Below the pieces are notes generated by a model, which saw nothing but the letters and a program-made list of their open reading frames with translations, ran no database searches and was not told the origin of the DNA. A DNA stretch of 14,021 nucleotides. Source: JAJCZB01 sp964350195. Lineage in GTDB: Bacteria; Babelota; Babeliae; Babelales; Vermiphilaceae. Below, one piece after another: positions 7,026 to 14,021 of the stretch (within the stretch, counting starts at the first letter, position 1; each line of letters opens with the position of its first letter). The stretch is taken from positions 1-14,021 of the forward strand of contig CAYGJB010000027.1 of the NCBI GenBank assembly GCA_964350195.1. The letters run 5' to 3'. The translations under genes and the position numbers were made by a program.

Positions 7026-8288
7026 ATGTCTAATAATTTTGATGATCGAAAAAAATCAAACAAAAATAAGCGTTATAAAGAAAAGGGCGAGCGTGACCGT
7101 AGGGGTGGAAGCACATATACTTCCTTAAGGCAAAAAAGCTCATCTCCTTCTCGTGGACCAGGCGGTCCTCGTAGAGGAAAAAGAAAGGCACCAAGTTTCG
7201 ATCCTTCTTCGTTTATGAAAAAAGTTGAAGAAAAAACGGCTGCGGAAATATATTCTCCTCAACATAGCTTTGCTGATTTTGCAATTGAAGATCTGTTGAA
7301 AGCAAATATCGAGAAAAAGGGATATGTGGCTCCCACGCCAATACAGGATCAAGCAATACCGTATCTTTTGGAAGGCAAGGATGTTGTAGGAGAGGCAAAT
7401 ACGGGTACTGGTAAAACAGCAGCTTTTTTGATTCCTCTTATAAATAATGTTTTAACAAAAAAAAGTTCTCGTGTATTAATTATTACTCCCACCAGAGAGC
7501 TTGCAGACCAAGTGCAGTTAGAGTTTAGAAGCTTTGCGGGCCACACAGGCCTTACATCGACATTATGCATTGGCGGTGCAAATATTAATAATCAAATAAG
7601 AGCACTTAAAAAAAATCCTGAATTTATTATAGGAACTCCGGGAAGGTTGATTGATTTAGAGCAAAATAAAATTATCAATTTTCACGATTACACTTCTATT
7701 GTGTTGGATGAGGTTGATAGAATGCTTGATATGGGATTTATTAAAGATATTAAGCAGATCATTAATAAGTTGCCAAAAAAGCGACACTCGTTGTTTTTTT
7801 CTGCTACGTTGCCGAGAGATTTGCAAGTTCTTATGAGTAGTTTTCTACGAAATCCGATCTCAATAACGGTGAAGACGCGGCAATCTGCTGAGAATGTTAA
7901 TCAAGATGTTATAAAGGTAGGTGATCAAGATAAGGTAGAAATACTGCACGATCTGCTTATTAAGCCTGAATTCACAAAAGTACTTATATTTTTACGTACC
8001 AAGTGGGCAGTTGATAAGTTGGCAAAAGAGCTAGCGAGTCGTGGATTTGAAGTTGCACGTATTCATGGTAATAGATCTCAGTCACAAAGAAGTAATGCAT
8101 TGCTATCCTTTAAAAAGGGCGAAGCTCCTATTCTTTTAGCTACGGATGTAGTGGCCAGAGGAATTGATATTGGTGATATATCTCATGTGATCAATTTTGA
8201 CTTGCCGGAAACATACGAGGATTACATTCACAGAATTGGTCGAACTGGCCGTGCGGACAAGGTGGGCCAAGCAATTTCGTTTGTTTAG
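7026..8288 (+). CDS. DEAD-box ATP-dependent RNA helicase (DEVD variant)
   Basis: A 420-residue cytoplasmic RNA helicase of the RhlE/CsdA-like group, expected to unwind RNA in ribosome assembly or mRNA turnover. The start ATG follows TGAGGT at short spacing. Residues 1-60 are a basic, Arg/Gly/Lys/Ser-rich tail likely to bind RNA. All core motifs are visible: Q motif (Phe82, PTPIQ 103-107), motif I ANTGTGKT (124-131), Ia PTRELA (155-160), Ib TPGR (204-207), II DEVD (228-231), III SAT (259-261), V ATDVVARGID (372-381) and VI HRIGRTGR (402-409). The DEAD alanine is valine. The protein stops 11 residues after motif VI, where relatives normally have a final helix and often a basic tail. The basic extension is instead at the N-terminus. 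No frameshifted continuation is evident downstream. A functional enzyme is likely. Confidence 0.96.
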   Translation: MSNNFDDRKKSNKNKRYKEKGERDRRGGSTYTSLRQKSSSPSRGPGGPRRGKRKAPSFDPSSFMKKVEEKTAAEIYSPQHSFADFAIEDLLKANIEKKGYVAPTPIQDQAIPYLLEGKDVVGEANTGTGKTAAFLIPLINNVLTKKSSRVLIITPTRELADQVQLEFRSFAGHTGLTSTLCIGGANINNQIRALKKNPEFIIGTPGRLIDLEQNKIINFHDYTSIVLDEVDRMLDMGFIKDIKQIINKLPKKRHSLFFSATLPRDLQVLMSSFLRNPISITVKTRQSAENVNQDVIKVGDQDKVEILHDLLIKPEFTKVLIFLRTKWAVDKLAKELASRGFEVARIHGNRSQSQRSNALLSFKKGEAPILLATDVVARGIDIGDISHVINFDLPETYEDYIHRIGRTGRADKVGQAISFV

Positions 8289-8320
8289 TTTTTTTATTTT
8301 TCCAAAATAATAGAATTGAG

Positions 8321-8353
8321 CCTGGGCATACACAGTATATATGCATGCTCAGG
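8321..8353. other. Imperfect stem-loop without T tract
   Basis: CCTGGGCATACA (8321-8332) pairs with TGCATGCTCAGG (8342-8353), with one wobble and one mismatch, around a 9-base AT-rich loop. It begins 32 bp after the helicase stop. There is no T run on the plus strand, so it is not a classic intrinsic terminator. It could be an mRNA 3'-end stabiliser or protein site. Confidence 0.5.
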
Positions 8354-8421
8354 TCAGCGACTTATCAAAATTAGAGCAAACTGTTTTGAAAGCAATCGAA
8401 AAGTAAAGTGGGGTGGGTGAG

Positions 8422-8446
8422 AAAAGCCTTTTGCATAAGGGTTTTT
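8422..8446 (+). terminator. Weak terminator-like hairpin
   Basis: AAAAGCCTT (8422-8430) pairs with AAGGGTTTT (8437-8445) with one G-G mismatch and a 6-base loop, leading into a run of six T's. It may end the helicase transcript. The stem is short and flawed, so confidence is low. Confidence 0.35.
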
Positions 8447-8532
8447 TGCAACAAAATCTCGCTATTTCCGATAATTCTGGTAGCTTAAAGTAAATAACTA
8501 TTGTCTGTGTATAACTTTTAATGGAGGTTATC

Positions 8533-9012
8533 GTGAAAAAGCTATTGTTTACTGTTCTGATTGTGCCCTTTGTTTCATTCTCTATGGATAACAAGGAGTG
8601 TGGTAAAGAAGCTACTCAAGCTATTGAGCATTTTAGAAAGACTCAATATGATAACGAATCAAAAATGCTTGAAGGTTACTTATCAACAAGTACGGCGTTG
8701 GAAAATCAGCTCGATGAAAAAACAAGTCAATTAAGAGATGTTATGGTGCTTGCTAAAAACTCATTTTCTAATGTAGAAGGTGCATTGGATAAGATGAATG
8801 AACTGATTGAGAAGCTTATTCGAGGCAACAAAGAAGCAATGGCATTTGTACCATCTAAAAAAGAAATAGATGAAGGCTTTTTGTTAGCAGAAAAAAGATA
8901 TAAAGATAAAAAAATTGAAGAGTTCATAGATGATTTTGTGTTTATCGATGAAGTAGAATCTAATGGAAAAAAAGGTTCTTACTTTCAAGATTTTGGAGAT
9001 TTTGTGGGATAA
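8533..9012 (+). CDS. Small secreted helical protein, unknown function
   Basis: A 159-residue protein of no family I recognise. I chose the GTG at 8533 because GGAGGT (8523-8528) precedes it at good spacing; the in-frame ATG at 8521 overlaps that site. Residues 1-17 (MKKLLFTVLIVPFVSFS) are a signal peptide. The mature part is charged and almost wholly helical in character, with a heptad-like stretch at about 45-95 that suggests a coiled coil. It ends in an acidic and aromatic tail (EEFIDDFVFIDE, then FQDFGDFVG). A single Cys is present in the mature region. The next gene starts 17 bp after its stop, so the two are probably transcribed together. A periplasmic or secreted structural or binding role is possible, but nothing in the sequence fixes a function. 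Confidence 0.82.
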   Translation: MKKLLFTVLIVPFVSFSMDNKECGKEATQAIEHFRKTQYDNESKMLEGYLSTSTALENQLDEKTSQLRDVMVLAKNSFSNVEGALDKMNELIEKLIRGNKEAMAFVPSKKEIDEGFLLAEKRYKDKKIEEFIDDFVFIDEVESNGKKGSYFQDFGDFVG

Positions 9013-9029
9013 GGCCTTAAAGGTTTTTT

Positions 9030-10244
9030 GTGAAGAACTACAATTATATCATAATAGGTAATTCAGCAGCTGGAATAAGCTCGATAAATAAGCTGTGGCG
9101 CTTGGAGCTGGAAGCTTCTGTATTGTGCGTATCAGATGAAAAAGAGAAGCCATACAATAAATGCTTCTTGGCAGATTATTTATCAGGAGGAAAGGCGGAG
9201 GATCAACTCTTTACTAAAGTTTTTCATTCGAATGCCAATTTTTCCTTTGGTAAAAGGGTTTTGGCTATTGATCCGGCGGAAAAGCAAATAAAAATGTCTG
9301 ATAATGCAAGCCATGCATATGACAAGTTGCTTATTGCTACCGGTTCGTCTCCAGCTTTTCCGCCGATTCCTGGGACTGATGCCGAGGGCGTTTTTACTTT
9401 TCATTCACTTTCTGACACGAATAATATTTTGTCCTACATTTCAAATGGCGATTTTTCTCACGTAACGATCATTGGAGCAGGGTTAAGTGGGCTCGAGGCA
9501 GCTGATGCGTTACGCTCGCAAAATCTTGCAGTTACTATAGTGGAACGTGCTGACCAGGTTCTTCCAAATCAAATAGATCGAGAAGCATCGACATATATAG
9601 AGCAGAAGATGAAAGATAGAAATATTTCTGTTTTATTAAGTTGTACGGTGCAACAAATATCTAAAAATCAAGATAGAGTAACAGGTATTTGTTTAACAAA
9701 TGGTACTGAGTTTGCTACAGATATAGTTATTTGCGCTACAGGGCTAAAGCCTAACAGTGAACTAGCTGTGAGCGCAGGACTTAGAATGATTAATGATTCT
9801 ATATGGGTGAACGAGTACCAACAAACGTCCAACGAACACATATACGCCGCAGGAGATGTAGTGATGGTGAAAGATCAGCTTACCAATCAAATGGTACGCA
9901 GTGCTACCTGGCCGGATGCGATGCACCAAGGGCTTATTGCAGCGCAGGCTATGGTGGGACAACCAAAACCATATCCCGGTATTATTCAAATAACAAGCTC
10001 CTCTTTTTTTGGAGTAAAGTTTGCTGCTTGTGGAACTATTTCAAATTCCTACAAGCGGGAAGACTATACTATTGTTTCTTGCAAAGGAACTCCTGATGAA
10101 TATTGTAAAATGTTTGTACGAGATGGCATTCCTGTGGGATTTGTAGTTATCGGATCTCGCTTGCCACAGCTAACAGCGCTACGTCGCTCTGTGCTTCTTG
10201 GGCAGCCTTATGCTACCCCCTCTTATCGACCGCTTTCTCTTTAG
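9030..10244 (+). CDS. FAD/NAD(P)-dependent oxidoreductase (Pyr_redox_2 family)
   Basis: A 404-residue flavoprotein. It starts with GTG; AAAGG at 9019-9023 is a modest ribosome site. The N-terminal FAD fold shows IIIGNSAAG (7-15), and the family's ATG motif appears as LLIATGSSP (100-108). The NAD(P)-binding fold has GAGLSGLEAA (149-158). The second FAD site is IYAAGDVV (271-278), followed by the TWPDAMHQG stretch (293-301) typical of the NADH oxidase / rubredoxin reductase / NirB N-terminal group. Cys45 in NKCFLADYL lies where such enzymes carry a conserved Pro- or Cys-containing motif. The C-terminal 90 residues resemble the small domain of that group. It probably moves electrons from NAD(P)H to a protein or small acceptor in the cytoplasm; the acceptor cannot be read from the sequence. 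No signal peptide. It sits 17 bp after the small secreted protein gene, possibly co-transcribed. Confidence 0.93.
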   Translation: MKNYNYIIIGNSAAGISSINKLWRLELEASVLCVSDEKEKPYNKCFLADYLSGGKAEDQLFTKVFHSNANFSFGKRVLAIDPAEKQIKMSDNASHAYDKLLIATGSSPAFPPIPGTDAEGVFTFHSLSDTNNILSYISNGDFSHVTIIGAGLSGLEAADALRSQNLAVTIVERADQVLPNQIDREASTYIEQKMKDRNISVLLSCTVQQISKNQDRVTGICLTNGTEFATDIVICATGLKPNSELAVSAGLRMINDSIWVNEYQQTSNEHIYAAGDVVMVKDQLTNQMVRSATWPDAMHQGLIAAQAMVGQPKPYPGIIQITSSSFFGVKFAACGTISNSYKREDYTIVSCKGTPDEYCKMFVRDGIPVGFVVIGSRLPQLTALRRSVLLGQPYATPSYRPLSL

Positions 10245-10301
10245 TAGATTGTCATATTTTTTTCACTAATCTGCGCTGTGTTGTCTGCTTTGATTATCTT
10301 T

Positions 10302-11519
10302 TTAATTTATAGACCAGATACTTGCAAGCTTTAAAAGCTTAAAATTGGTATAACTTAAATAAGAATTATTGCTTTTATCCAACCTCTGCAACAAAGCATT
10401 TTTGCGATATGCGCTCATAAGATCATGATACGTTTTAATATGCTTAAAGAGTTGATGAAGCGGTTTTTCATGAACTATACCGTAGCCGCCGTCATATGAG
10501 TGTGCCTCAATTGCCAATCCATTGTTTACATCAGAAACAATAAGCACATGCCCAGGTAGCCATATTAAATCCCCGTCAGAAAGGGATTCTTCGTGTGAAA
10601 GTGGCGCTAGTTTGTCTGATAATGTGGCGGTATTTTTAAACTGATAAGGAAGCCCAACGATTTGGGCCGTTCGCACAATTAAACCGGAACAATCGAGACC
10701 GGTTTTTATCTTTTGCATCTGTGTCGGCCGATCATAATAAAAGCGCTGATTCCCGTTTAAAAACTTTCCTTTTAGAGCGAACTGATTACTTGGGAGCAAA
10801 AAGGTATAGCTGCACCCACCAAGAACATAAGGTATCTTTCCAGGCTCGTTGGCCCATAATTTTGCAATTCGAACAAACTCCTTTATTTTTTGCTTATTTG
10901 ACTGCTCTTTTTGTTGGTAAAGATGATTGGCAGGGATCAGCATTTGAGTAACTCTTTTTTTGGTAGGGTGAAGATAGTGAACAAGCACGTTTTCTTGGTG
11001 CTTTTGTTTTATGATAAATTTTGTGCCTACCGAGAATGTATATCCTGTTTCTTTATTGTACCAAGGCCTGATAAGTACCACGGTATTAACTTTTTGCTTG
11101 GTAAGGTATTGGGATGGTAATAGGTTGAGTGACGTTTCAGGGTGTGTAAGTTTTTCTATGCTTATCAGATTATTTTTATGCGTCCAATAGCGTGCTTGTG
11201 GAGCGCAAGAATGAGGAGTATGGAAATAGACATTTGGAATCTCCACAAGGAGTTCATCTCCTTTCTCTTTAATTACAGTGACTATTTCATGAAAAAGAAG
11301 CTGGTGTATTCTCAAGTTTACATCGTAGTGCGAACGAAAGCATGACCATGGCAAAGAATGATATGGCGATTGGCCTTGATTGTTAGATGTATTTTCTAGC
11401 GGCTGCCCCACTAAGTCGGCGACAGGAACTATTACCACGGCTTTTCGTTCCTTTGCACCTATAATCTGTATTGATCCCGTGAATATTGATGTCAAAAAAT
11501 ACAATATTATTTTTTTCAT
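10302..11519 (-). CDS. Secreted NlpC/P60 cysteine peptidase
   Basis: A 405-residue exported peptidase predicted to cut peptide bonds in peptidoglycan stems. The start is firmly set by GGAGGGG four bases before the ATG. Residues 1-21 are a signal peptide. Residues about 28-205 contain two beta-rich segments consistent with SH3-like wall-binding domains. The catalytic NlpC/P60 domain spans about 210-370: IPYVLGG (229-235, like the family's YxWGG), DCSGL with nucleophile Cys277, GDLIWLPGHVLIV with His324, and probable third residue His340 in EAHSYDGG. There is a long insert between the YxLGG motif and the Cys. The 35-residue tail is not recognisable. It converges with the oxidoreductase gene; I see no strong terminator in the 57-bp gap. 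It is divergent from the C39-like peptidase gene, so the two share an upstream region. Confidence 0.93.
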   Translation of the reverse strand: MKKIILYFLTSIFTGSIQIIGAKERKAVVIVPVADLVGQPLENTSNNQGQSPYHSLPWSCFRSHYDVNLRIHQLLFHEIVTVIKEKGDELLVEIPNVYFHTPHSCAPQARYWTHKNNLISIEKLTHPETSLNLLPSQYLTKQKVNTVVLIRPWYNKETGYTFSVGTKFIIKQKHQENVLVHYLHPTKKRVTQMLIPANHLYQQKEQSNKQKIKEFVRIAKLWANEPGKIPYVLGGCSYTFLLPSNQFALKGKFLNGNQRFYYDRPTQMQKIKTGLDCSGLIVRTAQIVGLPYQFKNTATLSDKLAPLSHEESLSDGDLIWLPGHVLIVSDVNNGLAIEAHSYDGGYGIVHEKPLHQLFKHIKTYHDLMSAYRKNALLQRLDKSNNSYLSYTNFKLLKLASIWSIN

Positions 11520-11604
11520 TTTTCCCCTCCTTAATCACATCCTACGTAATTTGAGGAGCGAAAGGGAACAAAACGTTGCTTAAATTGCTATTTGTATGAA
11601 AACA

Positions 11605-11634
11605 TTGAAAATACAAAAATACAAATGGTAATAT
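11605..11634 (+). promoter_or_regulatory. Extended -10 promoter for the C39-peptidase/amidase pair
   Basis: TTGAAA (11605-11610), an 18-base spacer ending in TGG, then TAATAT (11629-11634). The TGn motif directly before the -10 makes an extended -10 promoter. Predicted transcription starts near 11641, about 50 bases before the ATG at 11693. The spacer contains a short direct repeat, ATACAAA twice. Confidence 0.6.
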
Positions 11635-11692
11635 GGTGCGAGTAGTGGCTCAATGCAGGTAATCTTCTTTGGCGATAGGTGGGGAATGGGAC

Positions 11693-12715
11693 ATGGATAA
11701 AAGAGCAATTGTTTTTACCCTTTGTATTTTTTTTGTTGCGAAGCTGCATGGGCAGTGGGCGCAGGTTTTTCGTAAAGAGATTAATCGATCTGAACTAAGC
11801 GAAGCAGAAAAGATTAATGTTTTTGAATTTACAAAGTGTAATGTTCCCCTGTATTCACAACTGCTTTTTTCTTGGAATGCAATAAGGCCAGCAAAAGGCC
11901 ATTTAAACTTTTTTATAAAAGCGCATAATGCGCATACGGGCAAGTGGGGCCTATGGCACCGCATGATCGAATGGGGAAATGATGCTCAGCGTTCATTTTC
12001 TTCCAAGTCGGATGGCTTTACCAAATATGTTCATGTGAGACTTGAAACAGAGCCGCTTCAATTGGCTAATGGATTTCGCATTAGAGTGGTTGGGGCAAAA
12101 GGAGCAACTCTTTCGGCGTTAAAAAATATTACTGCGACAACTATAAATATGAGAGAATTTCAACCTGAAGTTGCCGGTAAAATTACAAATAAACTTTCTT
12201 CTGTGCTTATAGAGAATGTACCAAAAATATCGCAGCTCTCTCTTGATCATCCAGAGAAAAATCGCATTTGTTCGCCAACTTCCTGCATGATGCTAAGCCA
12301 GCATATAACGCAGCGTAAAGATGATCCCGTCGCTTTTGCGCAAGCAAGTTTTGATACAGGACTTAACTCTTACGGAAGCTGGCCATTTAATATGGCAAAT
12401 CTTTTTGAACGAGCAGAGGGGAAAATACGCTGTTACAATACGCGTCTGAATTCATTTTGCGATATTCATCGTCAACTAAAAAAGAACCTTCCCGTAGTAG
12501 TGAGTATTCGGGGACAACTCAATAGAGCTCCTCGCGCTTATCCTCATGGCCACTTGCTTACTGTTGTTGGATATGATGCTCGCACAAAAGAAGTTATTTG
12601 CCACGACCCAGCTAAGGCGGGACACGGTAATGTTGAGCAACGATATGAGTTGGCTGATTTTATGCGTTCATGGGAGGCATCAAGACGGCTTTCTTATCTA
12701 GTTGAGCGAATGTGA
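11693..12715 (+). CDS. Secreted C39-like (papain-fold) cysteine peptidase
   Basis: A 340-residue protein. I chose the ATG at 11693 because AGGTGGGG lies 8 bases upstream and a signal peptide (residues 1-20) begins there; an in-frame TTG at 11669 would place hydrophilic residues in front. Residues about 21-165 are a beta-rich N-terminal domain I cannot name. The C-terminal domain (about 175-335) matches the Peptidase_C39_2 pattern: oxyanion Gln181, nucleophile Cys193 in ICSPTSCMM, His287 in PHGHLLTVVGYD and Asp305 in CHDPA. Family members are cysteine peptidases, several acting outside the cell; the substrate here is unknown. The gene lies 41 bp before the amidase gene with no terminator between, so the pair is probably one operon serving envelope peptidoglycan or external protein cleavage (inference). 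Confidence 0.88.
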   Translation: MDKRAIVFTLCIFFVAKLHGQWAQVFRKEINRSELSEAEKINVFEFTKCNVPLYSQLLFSWNAIRPAKGHLNFFIKAHNAHTGKWGLWHRMIEWGNDAQRSFSSKSDGFTKYVHVRLETEPLQLANGFRIRVVGAKGATLSALKNITATTINMREFQPEVAGKITNKLSSVLIENVPKISQLSLDHPEKNRICSPTSCMMLSQHITQRKDDPVAFAQASFDTGLNSYGSWPFNMANLFERAEGKIRCYNTRLNSFCDIHRQLKKNLPVVVSIRGQLNRAPRAYPHGHLLTVVGYDARTKEVICHDPAKAGHGNVEQRYELADFMRSWEASRRLSYLVERM

Positions 12716-12756
12716 TGTGTGCTTGTTACTTGTTATTTGAAAAAGGGAGCTAATAT

Positions 12757-13920
12757 ATGAATATGAAAATGATTTTACCTCTCTATCTTTTCTTTGGGAG
12801 CATATGGGCAGAGCAGCCAATAGAAGTAAAAAAAATTTTTCACCATAGAGGTGGGAGTCTTCAAGGCGATTCTCCTGATCATATAGAGCTGGGAAGCTTA
12901 GGCTTTTATTTTGATAAAGAGCCTCGAGTAGAAAGCTCTGTCGTACGTAAACACAATACCACTATGCATGTTTTGTTTATTCCGAACGCTCGTCTTCAGT
13001 CGGATGAAGTGAGGCGCGTTGTGCAGCAAGTAAACGATAGAAAGGGCCTTAATTATTCAATCATCATTGCTGAAGTAAGCAAACCGCAGCAAGGGCTGCA
13101 AATTAATTTCACCTATCCAAGCAATAAAGTTGGATTAAAATACGATCATTTTAAAAATATACGTCTTGAAAAAGGCCTCATGGTGCGTTTTTATAACAAG
13201 GATGTTATTCAAAAAATTCAGGAAAAAGAAAAAAGCATTATTGCAACTGCTTCGCTATCAAGTCCACATGTTTATATAGATTGTGGGCATGGAGGAATTG
13301 ATCATGGTGCTGTTGCACATGCAGTTAAAGAAAAAGATATTAATCTTTCCATTGGGCAAAAAACGGCCCAACTGTTAAAAAAAAATGGTATAGCGACATC
13401 GTTATCACGTGATTCTGATATCCTTGTGCCGTTGGACACCCGTACCACTCAAGCCAATTCCCTCAAATCTGATCTATATGTTTCAATACATGCCAACTCA
13501 TCTGTAAACCAATGTGCGGGAGGGATTGAGACATTTGTTTTGTGTCCAACATTATTTAAAGCAGGTGACTCATCATTGTCCCCCGATGAGCTGAAGGCTA
13601 CCCAAGCAAATTTTGCCGATCGATGCTCGAATAGTCATAAGTTAGCTCAATTGGTACATGAAAAAATGGTAGCGCAAGCTAAGCAGCATTATTTCATGAA
13701 CGATCGACAGATTAAAAAGGGGGCGCCGCAAGTGCTCATGGGAGCTAACATGCCAGGAATTTTGGTGGAAGTTGGTTTTGTAACGCACCCCGACGAGGCC
13801 CGCTTTCTTTCTCAAAAAGGCTATCAAGAAAGCATTGCCGGCGGTATCGCCTCTGGTATTCTTACTTACCTTAATCAAGCCGGGCAACTGCAGTTACCTT
13901 CACAATGTTTCTATTTGTAA
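12757..13920 (+). CDS. N-acetylmuramoyl-L-alanine amidase (Amidase_3), secreted
   Basis: A 387-residue zinc amidase that cleaves the bond between N-acetylmuramic acid and L-alanine in peptidoglycan. The ATG follows GGGAGC at 6-base spacing. Residues 1-18 are a signal peptide. Residues about 20-160 form a non-catalytic region that may be an AMIN-like targeting domain, though weakly so. The catalytic domain (about 170-375) shows the zinc ligands His178 (DCGHGG), Glu192 (KEKDIN) and His245 (SIHANS), and the catalytic Glu338 (LVEVGFVTHPDEARFL). An insert at about 262-325 is where AmiA/B/C enzymes carry a regulatory helix; it could play that role here. The protein ends shortly after the fold. It is the last gene of the presumed C39-peptidase operon. 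Cell separation or wall turnover is the likely role. Confidence 0.96.
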   Translation: MNMKMILPLYLFFGSIWAEQPIEVKKIFHHRGGSLQGDSPDHIELGSLGFYFDKEPRVESSVVRKHNTTMHVLFIPNARLQSDEVRRVVQQVNDRKGLNYSIIIAEVSKPQQGLQINFTYPSNKVGLKYDHFKNIRLEKGLMVRFYNKDVIQKIQEKEKSIIATASLSSPHVYIDCGHGGIDHGAVAHAVKEKDINLSIGQKTAQLLKKNGIATSLSRDSDILVPLDTRTTQANSLKSDLYVSIHANSSVNQCAGGIETFVLCPTLFKAGDSSLSPDELKATQANFADRCSNSHKLAQLVHEKMVAQAKQHYFMNDRQIKKGAPQVLMGANMPGILVEVGFVTHPDEARFLSQKGYQESIAGGIASGILTYLNQAGQLQLPSQCFYL

Positions 13921-14021
13921 AATACTTAAGGCCAGGTATACACACTCAATGGAGCTTTCTATATTAGCAGGGCAATTGCATGAATTATCCCCAATTTAAA
14001 AGGTTTGTGGTCAGATAGTTG
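13921..14021. other. Trailing sequence without identifiable gene
   Basis: The last 101 bases hold only a 16-codon ATG frame (13949-13999) without a ribosome site. I see no terminator hairpin after the amidase gene. A minus-strand stop at 13985-13987 could end a gene entering from outside the window, but only 11 codons are visible. Confidence 0.4.

Noticed and set aside
6845..7063. 72-codon minus-strand frame before the helicase gene
   Set aside because: It overlaps the helicase start, lacks a ribosome site and shows no signal, motif or biased composition.
8289..8320. Frameshifted C-terminus of the helicase
   Set aside because: None of the frames after the stop continue with helicase-like sequence; the region is T-rich and non-coding.
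9803..10096. 97-codon plus-strand frame inside the oxidoreductase gene
   Set aside because: It lies entirely within a gene with full family motifs; its composition (Arg/Cys/Tyr runs) is that of a shadow frame.
11669..11692. TTG start for the C39-like peptidase
   Set aside because: It would put acidic and Trp-containing residues before the signal peptide, and AGGTGGGG is correctly spaced only for the ATG at 11693.
11650..11964. 104-codon minus-strand frame opposite the C39-like peptidase
   Set aside because: It is antisense to a well-supported gene, with no ribosome site or motif.
13949..13999. 16-codon frame starting ATGGAGCTT near the window end
   Set aside because: Too short, no ribosome site, and it ends in TAA before the window end.
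1..14021. CRISPR array, insertion sequence, integrase or transposase
   Set aside because: I saw no regularly spaced repeats, no terminal inverted repeats flanking a recombinase and no recombinase gene; the tRNA lacks a nearby integrase or a repeated 3' end.

Overview
The window is AT-rich bacterial DNA with standard-code genes, clear Shine-Dalgarno sites and many proteins with N-terminal secretion signals. Its mix is a signal-bearing AAA+ ATPase, a very large exported ankyrin-repeat protein, helical secreted proteins of unknown family and several cell-wall hydrolases. This suggests a host-associated bacterium with a small genome. My best guess is Candidatus Dependentiae (TM6/Babeliales) or a similar protist endosymbiont. 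That assignment rests on gene content and style, not on a marker gene.

Layout. Positions 1-315 hold a tRNA-Arg(CCT) and a strong bidirectional hairpin terminator. Positions 316-3508 are a two-gene minus-strand operon. The upstream gene is an exported protein of unknown family, and it overlaps by 8 bp an AAA+ ATPase whose order of parts and motifs resemble eukaryotic mitochondrial ATAD3. A good minus-strand promoter lies just upstream (3571-3598). The roughly 395-bp gap at 3509-3903 also carries a start-less open frame and a short degenerate repeat that may be gene debris. Positions 3904-6717 encode a 937-residue ankyrin protein with a signal peptide. Positions 7026-8288 encode a DEAD-box RNA helicase with a DEVD box and almost nothing after motif VI. 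Positions 8533-10244 encode a small secreted helical protein followed by an FAD/NAD(P)-dependent oxidoreductase. Positions 10302-13920 form a cell-wall hydrolase block: an NlpC/P60 peptidase on the minus strand, then a C39-like cysteine peptidase and an Amidase_3 N-acetylmuramoyl-L-alanine amidase on the plus strand, probably transcribed together from an extended -10 promoter at 11605-11634.

How they may work together. The three hydrolases point to envelope peptidoglycan remodelling or attack on wall material outside the cell. The ATAD3-like ATPase and its coupled partner look like an inner-membrane machine with a periplasmic coiled coil and a cytoplasmic motor. The ankyrin protein is a candidate host-facing or envelope protein. 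The most novel element is the ATAD3-like operon at 316-3508.
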